Source: Acanthaster planci
Taxonomy: Eukaryota; Echinodermata; Asteroidea; Valvatida; Acanthasteridae
Assembly: GCF_001949145.1 (NCBI RefSeq)
Contig: NW_019091370.1
Location: 1,732,933 to 1,778,095, forward strand
DNA: 45,163 nt
Direction: 5' to 3'
Made by a program: the position numbers and the translations under genes
Shown: piece by piece, positions 1 through 12,400 of the stretch
How the letters are laid out: every line of letters begins with the position of its first letter
Numbering within the stretch: the first letter of the stretch is position 1
The notes under the pieces: model-generated
Databases searched by the model: none
What the model was told of the DNA's origin: nothing
The model's input: only the letters and a program-made list of their open reading frames with translations

Positions 1-484
1 CAACCTACTGTGTACACACTGAACCTGTGCATGTTTGTGTTCCATATAGAAAACACATGCAACAGAGTGACTGTGGGCACTCGTGCATATTTGTGCTGTA
101 AAACCAAAGGAGGGTTGATTAAGTCTTGTCCCGTTACAATTCCTGGGCTTGAGAGAATGTTTGCACTGATTTCTGTTCTTCTGTGAATGATATTTTACCA
201 TGCTCACGTTACTTGTTTGGATAACCTTTTCTACAAAGATTTATTTCACTCTGTGTAATCCTCTGGACTGCCATTTATATCTGTGCATGACAAGATTTAT
301 TGTATATCTCAACACAAAACTGATCAATAAACGAAATCCTCTGATCCCGCAAGCCTGTACACACGTCCATTTTGATCAAAAGTGGCTGCGGCTTCTATTG
401 CCTCTTGACCATAATGTGCTGTAGAATTCGGTAGACGTAGCCACAGCCAAAAAGGCTCACTTCAGTCACGGTCACTCTACTCAC

Positions 485-3400
485 ATGCAGTCCAATGTTC
501 AGGAAGAGACCTCCGCTCATTCCCCGTTCTCCCGACTCGGTGGCCTCCGTGCCGCCCATCTCCACAACGCAGAGTGACTCGGCCGGTGCCGGTAGGGCTT
601 GCATGCTCAGCGGCTGCAGACAGTCCTGTGAGATGACAATGACAACATGACAATGACAGTGACAAAATGTACCGGCGATCAAGTCTGTGTAACGAGAGGT
701 TATGGAAGTGCATCCACATGGTGGCTTTTAGCTGTCAGGTAAGGGCCGAGGCCATTTCGTGTGACCAGATCCAACCAAATGAGACTTAAGTCCATTCTTC
801 AGTAAGTCTGTTTTCGTTTGCTTTACAATGGCATCCCGAACTCTTAACGTTGATTTATCTCTCAGTTTGGCATCCAGATAAAAACACGGACGTTACAAGG
901 GTGACAGATGATGAAGGTTTCTTAAACTTCTACTGAGCCCGATTCTTTCAAAGGCCATCAACTCTAAACTGGCTTTGGTGACTTGCACCTTTTTTTGTTA
1001 GGCTGCATCACAAATTTCTGAAATTGGACAAGGGGTGAGAGTTGTTTACCTCCTGCACTGACAATGTCTATCCCTGCAAGATGAGACAGAGGTCTTAGTT
1101 AAAACCTCAAATAAAAATCTGCTACTGATTGTTACTATTCAAAACTGGAAGGGAAAGCAATGTTGTGCAAGAGAAAACTGGGCCAATCAAACGCTGGCTC
1201 ACCGACTGATCCAGTGAGATGATTCGGACCGTGTCGTCGTCCAGGCCCACGGCCAGGAATCGGGCCCGCTGCTCGCCGGCGGGGACGCTGCCGAGACTCA
1301 TGCACTTGACGTCGGCCGACATCTCCTTGCGTTCCGTGTACTCGTTCAGCTGTCCCGTCTGATCAAATAAGAACGGGGTGAACGTAAATCACATGGTGGC
1401 CGCCGGGGAGAATTTCAAACTGCCTGAATTTTGAATACTGCACCGAGAACGGTTTGAAAACAGCTACCAGAGAATAAGCGTGGATCCAAAACCAAATTTT
1501 TTTGGGGGGGGGGGTCGGGGATGGGGGAGACAACTTTTTCTGTAGGGCCAATAATTTGGAAAGATTTAAACCCCAAACTTTTATGGCCTTGCTGAAGGGT
1601 GAAGCTACATTTTAAGGCTTTTTGCACGCCTCTCAAAGGAAGAAAAACTGAAAGTGACCAACAAAATTGCCTTTCGGGGCTGGGAGGGGGGAGACAAGGG
1701 CATGGCCCCCTTCGTTCCACCCCGATCCACCCTTGAAGATATCATTGGAAAACTGGACTAACTGCTACACAGAACTTCACGAAGTAACTACGCCAACAAA
1801 ATATATTGACAAGCAATATAAACTGAGCAAAATTCAGCCAGTGGCCGGTCAGCGACAATATACAGTGCCTGACATTTTGGGCTGGTGATCCATTTTAACT
1901 AAGCGAGCATTTTTTGGCACTGAGTGCCTTTCTGCGCTCTTTATCCCCGTAACACTGGTTGCAGGATCAGCCAAAAAAACCCGGAACGTATAAAACACAA
2001 TTGAAGAACTTACTGGGTCCATTTCAAAGTACACCAGCTCCCCTCCAGTGAGCGCGATGACAACCTACACAGGAACAGAGTTAACGTTAATAGGGATCCA
2101 ACTGTGACTAACAGACGGTTAATTCAATTCACTACAAAACACAAACACCTCATCCGTAGGCCAAAGTTTGCACTATACTCGATCAGCGAGCAGTTAGGTA
2201 CCAAGGGCAGTTTCACGGGAGGATCTCCATTTTCTCACGTTTATGAAGTTCTTCAGAGTTTGTACCAGTTTTTTTTTTAATTGTAATTCAAAGATACCTC
2301 CATCTGCTTAGCAAATTACCAAATCCATCAATTGCAGCAAAAGTGCTGAGCACTGTTTGACCCAAACGACTATGCTACGATTTGACCGAGTCGAACGAGA
2401 TGATCAGCCTTGGAATTCGACTGACCTGCCGCTGGTTGACGGCACACTTGACGATGCTCTTCTTGCCTGGCGTCTTCCATTCGTTAACACGCTTGTCTGC
2501 TCGGATGTGACGGATACCGTCAGGGTAGATCTGGGAAAAAGAGCAACCCAGATAATTATCATTCCCCCCCAAAAATTGATTGATTTGATTGATTTGTGAA
2601 CATATTATCCATTCTCCCTTGCTAGGAAGGAAATCATAAAAAAATTTTTTTTCAATATTCCACACAAATTCTCTGAGCATCCACACTGGTACTCATGGGC
2701 AAACTTCTATATTCATAATTAACAAAAAAGTACCTAAAGTAAGTACTAAAATTTAAAAAGTATTTCTGTGAAACTGTCAGTTGATCATGGAAGGAGTCAA
2801 AAGGAGTCATTGCCTCTTCAAAAGAGGCAAATTAAAAAAAAAAAAACCAATTTATGATAAGGACATTTATTTAACCATTTCATTTCTCCAGCAAAGCACG
2901 TAACACGCACCAACATTCAGCCTCATCTTTTAGAAAGAAACAACAATACGGTGATGTGAAAAACATCTCATATTTTTTGCCAGGCCTCCCAAATTTGGTT
3001 CTGGCTCTGGCCTGGGCTATTATGGACTAAATGACGCTTTAGTTACCTGCAGGAGAGAGTCGTCTCCGATCAGTGAGGACGACAGCGTGGGCGTGGTGCC
3101 CAAGAATCCGGAATCCGTCACCTCTTCCACGGTCTCGCCGATGGACAAGACCAGGGTAGCGTTGACGAAGGACACGATGATGTAGGCGTCAAACTCATCT
3201 GCACGGCCACAAAAATACAAACACAGGACAAAAAAGGGGAAAAGCGATGTAAAGTTGCTTAACATAACATGCGCGGGCGACAAGAGCATTTATCAGAGCA
3301 TTCAGACATGTATACTTAAATTTTTTTTTCAGAGATGCATGAAACTCAAACTTCTTGATGAAATTTCTCAGATTTTGAGGAGAATGACGAGAGAATAATT

Positions 3401-6400
3401 TCACATTTTTATCGGCAGATGAGAATTTCGGCTGATGGGAATCATCAGACATTTTATCCACCTACGTACAGGAGATGAAGTCCACAGGCAAGTCATAAAA
3501 AACACCTGACGTTCGACCACTGACTATGTCCTGCTGAATTTGTATCAATCTTTTTCAGATGAATGTCACCATCGGGGGGAAAACTGTGAAATTACGCTGG
3601 AATTTCAGCTATGACTTCTGTCATCTCTGGTAAGTGCAACGGCAGAACCATCAACTCGTGCCAAGTAGATGACATTTCCTGCTTGTGACCACTACTGGTG
3701 AACCTTTCTCGAAACTATTCGTTTGGCCTCCAGTCAGGTGTCAGTTGAGGATCCCACACCATGCTCGGCGCTTGTGGTCTGTCACAGACAACCACAGCAT
3801 TCCTTGCGAGTACACAGAAAAAAACATTCTTGAGCGAATACGGTTTACATTGACTGTCCAAAATCTGCTGTCAGCTGCCAAAGCTGTCCTCCTCTGAGAT
3901 GCAAGCTAGTACCATTTAGCCAAGTAAGCAAACTGCTTTCGGACACCTGAATCCTCGCACGATGAGCCCTGATGAGAACACGAGAGGGCACAATTTTCCC
4001 AGCAATGCATGCTCCTTTGGTCGGAACGGCACTTCGCTGGTTCACAAAACAAGTACAGAATGCACGAGTTACGGTCACATTCGCTCCCAACAAAATGAGC
4101 ATTCCCAACCAACATGGCTCTTTTCAACCAACAGGGGGTGCTTCCGCTCCAGGTGGAAATTTCCTTGAAGGTCACTGAACTTTTGGCTTCTGCAGTCAAT
4201 CCTGGCAGGTTACAATGGCAATTTAGGGCAGACCATTTCTACTTTCAACCAATAAATAACAGACAAGGCAAGAAGATCTTCTGTCTGCTCAACTCAAACG
4301 TCTGAATGTTTTTTCTCTAAGCTTCTTCATCTCCATAATGGGTCAAACATTGCTTTTCAGTCGACCAAACATCACTACATTTTTCCAACACGCAAGTAAA
4401 TGTAAATTCAAGAGTTTTTGTGGGTTGATTAAAAATCCAAGACGCATCCTGTAATGATCAACCACTGTGTCTTCCTACAGGAGAGAAGATATTCTGGAAA
4501 TGATTAGCAGTAAGTTTTTCATTGAGCATTTACATACAACAGTTTTTGAACTGAATGAAAACAAACTTGTTAAAAACGCAACACCAGCATTTATGGCAAC
4601 ACTTATTTTCTGCAATTTTCCATCCAAGATATTTGCACTTAGAGGTAGCCGGAGTTAAACTCTGGGAACAATGTTTTGGGTATTCTTTATTCCGCTATTT
4701 AAATTGAGGATGAAAATGAAAATAAGTGGGCATTAGAGAGCCGGTTTGACCGCAAACCAAACCAGGAAGACTGATATGGTAAAATAACCATTGTATCTCC
4801 AAAGGTCTTAATCTCCAAACTTCCTCAAGGAAGGGGTTCTTAAAATCCACACAGCTGCTCATACACATCCATGCAGTAATTTTGAAACAATTTTCAAACA
4901 TTCATCCTGGGATAAATACCAACCCTTCAGGGAGGCCACTGAAGCTCAACAACACTTTAACGGGGGTCGTCCTGTAAGAGAAGAGAGATCGGCCTGGTGT
5001 TGGTGTCAGAACCACACACCGGCTGGTTAAGTATTTGGTGCTCGCAAGATATTTCAAGTTACTACAGACTACTCTTTCACCCACAAGTTTCTCCCCTGGG
5101 CACCTGTCTACCCGTCCTGAAGACAGACAATTTGGACAGGCAATTTTTTGCTCGTTCAATCTTTACAAGCCCCCAATGTTACATAAATCGCTAACACTGA
5201 TGAACAAGTCTTTAAATCTCCTTCCACAACATTGAGTACAGTGGGCACGTAGCTTCAAATAGCACAAAGGGGTGTCAGTTTTAACAAATTTACTGGCACA
5301 GTGCAGGGCAGTTTGTAAGCTTGGCTGGCACAGGCGGACATTTCAGTCCTGGTTGAAACCCCATCTTTCAGCTCGTAGCAACACAATCCCGATTCAAGTA
5401 AAGCTATGACAAGACTTGGAAACAGTCTTTGTAGACGTTTTAATACAGAGAAGTCCATATACTGCGCGAAGGTTTACCGTCCCAGGGTCACACCCTCTAC
5501 ACAAACGGCATCTACATTTCAAACGGCATTGTATTACAGGTCCTTGGAAGTTCTGAGAGAAATAGTGACCCTCCCGCTGTTGGTAACAACTGCCAAAGGA
5601 GACTTAAGGGCCGTCAAAACCTTTTCATAGGGCCTGTTGAGTGTACAATGATTAAAGATGTTGAAGGGTACGAGAGCACAGTGCTGGGGCTTCTGAGGTG
5701 TGGAAGGTTTCGAGAGGGCCAACAGTGAACGGAGAAATCGTTGCTGTCTTACGGGGCAGAGTTAAGGCGTACACGCCCTGCTACTTCGGCGTTGTAGTCG
5801 AGTCCACCGCAAGTTCTTTCCTGTGACCCCTAGCGTGTCAGATGGTGAACAGTGACAAGGGACCACTGTAGTCACAGTCTGTTTTTGATAGCTTGTGACT
5901 TGGCTTACCAACTGGGTGACCAACTGGGTGATGGACTTGTAACGGACACGACTACAACACCGCTGCCAATTTACAAGTATTAACCACTTGCCGCCGGGGA
6001 CACGTATTCTTTATACGCGTGGCCGGGGTCTCTGAAATCTGACAAAAGGGAACTGGGCCTTGTAACAAAAAGACCGTACTCATAACAAAAGACCAGGTTG
6101 CTGGGCATCACCAAGATTTTTTCACTCTCAATAGTGGAGAAAATCCAGCCTTGTTTTGAAAAAGCGTGCCCCGGTTTGGGCATTTAGCACGAGCGGATTA
6201 CCACCAGGGACAAAAGCACTCCACCACCGCAGCGATGAGCCACACAGCACCGCTGCACGCTAATCTGGCCCCTATTGAAAAGAGGTCTGCAGCACACTGT
6301 GCCAGGTTCGTGAACAAACGAAAATTACGTAACACCACACAATTCAGGCTCTTTTTACAAGGCAGCAGGCCTGGCTGAAATACTCCAGCGTCAATAGATG

Positions 6401-9400
6401 TTGTCTGTCAGATTAGAGTAGAAACCAGACAGTCCTTCGTGTGGGTGTTGGTGTCAAGTAAATGAACGTATGAATTTTTACAGAATTTTGAAAACAGAAA
6501 AAAATGAAAATTATCCCGTCCAGGCATCGCCAACATTCATAAATGCCCTGGCGCCAAGCGGTTAATACCAAAGCATAAGTGCCAGGTTGCAATATCCTAT
6601 GGGCCACATTAACTTTCTCCCAATTGCTCATGTTCTCGGCCGTTTTTAAAAGAAGCAAACTCGATTTCTACCCAAGTTTGTAGGCAAGACTAGTGTGCAT
6701 GGTCCTTAATAAAAGCATCTACAGGATGGGCAGTTGGTTAAGGGCAAATGATTTTTAATATAATGGAAGTAAATTCTCAGTTTACTCAACAACCTTGGTA
6801 ACATCTGTGGCATACTTTTTGATGCCCATGAAACACAAATCTAAATTAAGCTCAGACAGAAGTAAAGAGACTACATAGTGTAAATATAATGTAAAGCAAG
6901 TGAAAACACCAAACCTCGGGGGGCTTGAGGAAAAGGTTAACCATACCCCTCAAAGGTTTTCTCTAGACTGACCCCAACAAAATCTAACATTAGAAAAAGT
7001 GTGAAGCCTGCCCAACCCGACAGGATCCAACAGCTGGAACAAAAGGCCTTCTGCTCACTGCTCACATCAATAAAATCCGATGGAAAGTGACCACTGTTTT
7101 GGATATTGATGGGTTCGGCATAATTAGCGTTAAGGATTCCTGACCGAGTACACGGTACCCATGATTTACACACCGTCTCGCCAATATGCGTTCACCCTGG
7201 AAAAGCACGACACAAAACACAAGTTTGTTCCTTACAACTTTAGACTGGAAAAAAAACTTTTACATAGAGAAACTACGGTAACGCTACTCTCTTAGAACCA
7301 AGTGACCAATTTTGAAAAAGTTGATCTTACCGTCACTGAGTTTCTTGACGGTCCAGACGGCGTTTGGGTTACCTGGAAGCTCGGACACGGCCATTTCTGA
7401 GACCTACAAGCGACAGTCCAAACAACGGAATTTAACCATTAGGATATGGGTCCGAAATCTTTTCCCATCAAACTTAATTCACACCGATCCTCTAGGGTTA
7501 CTTTGGCTGGAAACCTTGCCAGATTAATCGCAACGCATCATTTGTCAAAGGGGCTCTCCTACAAAAATGCAACAAGATCCAACGGGTCCACTGACCCGAA
7601 GACCAAAAGGCCTAAGGAGTCTGTGGTTGCCAGTCCCAACAAGATCGGATACTGGCATTGTTCAACGGGACAAACTCCCCTTGTCTCGACATGGACAGTT
7701 TATTTGGCTGCTGTCAACTGCCAAGAGCAACAATGACTGTGCAGCAGAGTTTAATAAGGCGGGTTTATTTCACGCGGATTTGGATCTCGATCGGTGATCC
7801 CGACCTCAGTTCACTCCATCCGTTGGCGAGGTCTGGTGTCTATGATCCAACAACGGATTACTGATTGAGATTCGGATCTGTATGAAACAAACAGGCCTTT
7901 TCGCACCTGTTGAATTGTGCTGCATCTGGCAGGTTGCTGATTATAACGAGAACTAACGAGTTTGGGAAAATTTGAGGGAAGTGCGGTACCTCCAGACCAT
8001 GGCGGAGAACTCTCAGAGATGATCGCGGGCCTCTGCCCGACGCCACGTAGAGCTGTGGGGTGTCTTCATTGGCCAAATCTGCAATCTGAATTATGAGGAA
8101 ACCATGGTAACTAACAACCGGATATTTCACAAAAATGGCGTGTCTCTCAAAAACTGCACACTTGGCAAAGTTTTCCGCACAATCCTGAAGATTTGGGTGG
8201 GCTAGCCATTTGTTTTCAAAGTACTACTGCGGAATGTTTACAGTTGAGTTAAGATCCTTCAACCAGAAAGTAGATTACAATGGCAGATTCAAGTAAGCCA
8301 TAGGCTATGTCTAAATAAAGTGGCTGCGGCTATGTCCACACAAGCCTATAGGAAATGGCTGCAGTCATTAGCTAGTGTCTTTAACATGTCCATGCCACAC
8401 TGTCTCAAATAAGGACTACATGATGGCGTCCTCGCGTGGTCAAGCGTAAGGCAGATCGGGGCCACACATGCACATGGCGAGCCTACCTGGCAGTTCATGA
8501 TGGGCGACAGGCTCTCCATCTGGTCGATCTCCACTAGGTTCTTGAGAGACCGGGGAGCAAAGAAGAAGGTGTCCCCTTCCTCCAGGGGCATGGCGCTGCT
8601 GAATTCGGGCTCGTCGTCGTCGTCCCCGAGATGGGCAATCTGGTACAGGTAGCTGTGGGTCGTCACACAAAAATGACAAAAGTTGAACCGGGAAACTCAC
8701 TGTGTACACCAAAATGGTTTAGGACAGCCAATGAATTAATTAATGCATCCAGTTTGAATAGTGTCTAGAACCCTTGGTTCCTCCTGCTTCACTCACATCC
8801 TCACATTGGAATGTTCCAGGCTATAAATAAACTGCTGCTATCCCATGTGATCTGGGCAAGCTCTTGCACAGTTCTGTAAGAGATGCCAAGTGCCAAGACA
8901 TTCTTCAGTGTTGCCGGCACAAATCTGGTCCCGAAATCACCTAAGATAGCTTCAGTGCAGTAGCCTGGGGAATTCTACTGTGATTACACAAGTGTCATTA
9001 GACATCCAAGGGTTCTAGACAGCTTGAATTCAATTCCAAAATGGCTCACTGAGTTATCCCTTTTTTAGGTTTGGGTGCTTCCAATTTCTTTTCTTCCAAC
9101 AAAGGAAAACCAAACACCAGTGACAGACAAATCAGTGGAATCACAGATGACAAGAGGTCAAGATATAACCCTCTCGATGAACCCCATATTTTATGTTGGC
9201 AACACTGTATTCCACTAATTGTGGCAGGTGCAGATTCAAACTTAGATCAGACAAGGTTGTGAAGAAAGTTTAGTTTTTGAAATCATGGGCATTTCATACG
9301 AAGCGCGAATAGAGTGTCATCATCTCCAAGCGGATCTGCACTTTCAAGTTACACCGACAACATTCTGTCACGATCATGATACGTTCCGCCGATCTGCAGC

Positions 9401-12400
9401 AGCGACACGGCAAGTTCTCAACATTAAAATGACATTTCGACCGGTTCGTTTTCTTTTTAATGTAGCGCAAGTATTTCTACAAAGATGTGGCGGGAAGGTA
9501 AAAACCCGTCAGTAAACACGAGAGTGGGACAATTCTTACTGGTTTCCAAATTCGGCGGCCAGGAAAAGGAATCCCGTCTTGAGCACGTTCATGTTGGTGG
9601 CGACGGGCACAGTGTCAAAGTACTTCATGCGGACCTCCGTCACCATGTCCTCGTCCGTTTCCAAGGTGATTTTGAAGATATCGCCTTGCTCCGTCTGGGC
9701 CAGGAAGAAGAACATGGACTGCGAAGAGAGACGGACGGAGAAAATTTGTTCAATTTGGTTTGACAGTTGAACATGTTGATGATGGACCACAGCTACGAAA
9801 AAAGGGTCACCAAAGAGGGAACTTTATTAAGATGTTCTGCACAAAGGGAGAACAGAACTTGTAAGCAAACCAGTCAATCCAAGATGTGACAATTCATAGA
9901 AATGTTTAAAACCCTAACCGCCAAGCATATTGCTTGGCTTACACTACACAGTACTACAAAATACTAAGTAGTAGCCTGAGCCTGAAGGACCTAGCGCTAC
10001 AGATTACTACTTCTGGCTAGGTTACTTCCATTGTTACTCGTACAGAGAACAATAAAGCCATGCATTCATAGTGCCACAGCACTGTATGGTACGTTGTCTG
10101 ATCTATTGTATCTTAAGGCTTCACAGAACAATAAAGTCATGTCCTCTTACAAGCGACAGCGCTCAGTACTACATTTTACTACAAGTAGTAATTTGTTGAA
10201 AAATGTACGGTTAGGGTTATTAAAAACTCAACCAAAAATACCAAGTCGCAAAACTCTCACATGCAGCACAGCCAAAAAAAATTCAAATTTACAGAGTGTT
10301 CTTGGAGTACATGATGTGGCACTGATGATCTAGGTCTAGGGTTTGCTACTTTGACATCAGTCACATTTTACCTACTAATGGCTGCTAAAACTATGGTTGG
10401 TGTATCAGTACAAAAGTAAAACACTCATTCACTAAGTGTTAAAAATCCCATGCAGCAGTCAGGACACCAGACAGTAACACACATACGACTAAATACTAAA
10501 TAAAAGTACAGCCCAATTTTTAAAATGAATGGGGGAAAATGTCAATTCTGAATGAGTTTGAGGTGAAATGGAAAAACCATCTAAAAGGTGACATTTCTGC
10601 CAACTTTGGCCGCCCGTACAAGCTGTAGGCAAGATGAGAGTGGTCTACATGGAGGACTGAATGGGGAAAGACTTGATTCAGGAACCGTCAAACGTTCATT
10701 CGTACCTTTGTTTTGTGGGTTGCACTGGAGACAAAGATCATGCCCCTCTCTGGGTCGTCCAAGTCATTCTGGGGGAGGGGGGTATGAAAAGAAATCAATT
10801 GAAAAATTTGCCCTGAACCATGATTCCAAGTGAAGCCATCATTGCACAAACCAAACTTGCAACGAGTTTCCATACGTACTAAGTGCAGTCCGTCTCACGT
10901 TATGGCTAGCTGACTGAAATGAACCTACATTCCTTTTTTCAATACTTAGGGTTCCCACAAAAATCTGAAAACCAAATTCTGCACGCACCTTTTCCCGGAC
11001 TTTCCAGGACTTACTCATGAAAATTTTCACAACATTTAATGCCATTTTGCAGAAAAAAAAAAAGTTCTTTGGTATTACAAACTTGAAGTCTACTACAGCC
11101 ACTCGACTGACTGGCAAGGATAGCTTGTAAATTTATCACTATTCCGTTGATAAAAAAACCAGGCCAATAAAAATAACCCTCGCATGATCTTGATTTCCGG
11201 GACCTTTCCATGACAGTTTTTTCCTCGGCCCAATTTTCCATGACTTTTCCATGATTTTCCGAGACCACAGGAACCATGAGGCTGCTTTGTGGTCAGCTTA
11301 CTACTCTGCTTAGCAAATAATTCAGCTTAGAAGAATTTCCACTGGTAGTTACCCGTCTCCGAGGGATGGGCATTCGGATGTCAGGCTGGTCCCCGAGGTT
11401 CTTGTAGGTGATGTAGTTCTCGGAGCAGATGAGCACGCCACTTGGGCCATCGCTGCCACCGGGAACTTGCATCCAAAAAAGGAAAATTTTGATACAAATT
11501 TTTTTGAGATACTTTAAAATGTTTACTGGAGACATACATTATTCAATTCACAGACAGATTTGAAGTTTGGATCAGCATTTTCAGTAATATTAATCACGAG
11601 ATCAGCTGAAACACGGATTGAATTGCTTCATCATGTCCAAACTACCATCGTCCACAAACAGCCGTTTGAAAAAGGCTACGTAACAAGTACACAGATTCCA
11701 CAAACAACACAGTTAAATGCCGTAACTAACCCATTAACTCACTGATGTAAAAACTGGGGTTTTAGATGTCACCGAAGTGCCGATCAAGACAATGTCCAGA
11801 CGTCGAACACCAGCACTGCACTACGTTGGTGACATCGTATATTCAAACACTGTCATGGCCCAACCTCACAAAATGAAACTGAAGTCGCCAGAGCAACTTA
11901 TGAGTTGAAGTCCACCAAAAAAAATTGCCTGAAGACCCATTTTGTGGGATCAATCACTGCTGCAGAACAGCTAAATATCTGCTTTTTGATTTCCAAAACC
12001 CTAGAGTCTATCCAATCTACCCAGACACACATTTGCAAGCACAGTCACGGTCTTTCTGCTCACGAAGTTTCCTCTCTCGCCCAGACCGATCTGGGTCCCA
12101 CTTCGCACGACTGCCTACTCACCCGCAATGAGGAAGTTGCCGTGCTCCTCCAGCGGTTCGCTGTACTTCCTCACCACGTGGTTCAGGCCCAGGTCCAGCT
12201 CGTAGTAGGTCAGCATCTGCTGAGTGGCTGCGGCGGCCTCCCCGGTGGGGTCGGAATCGGCATCCTGTGTACAAGCAAATGAAATCACAGTCGCCAGTGT
12301 TGTAGTCTGGACCACTTGAGACCTTCACAAGACCAGCACAAGACCAGCACAAGACCTCCAGTCTGAATTCAAGTCACAAACTTTTCAAATGAACTGCGAC

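Noticed and set aside
485-625. SF3B3 ending as a pseudogene within the window
   Set aside because: The last visible exon has a good donor and intact frame, and the gene simply runs off the left edge.
11905-12282. 125-codon plus-strand ORF
   Set aside because: It is the antisense shadow of the SF3B3 exon 12264-12123 extended by chance into intron; the minus strand carries the conserved protein.
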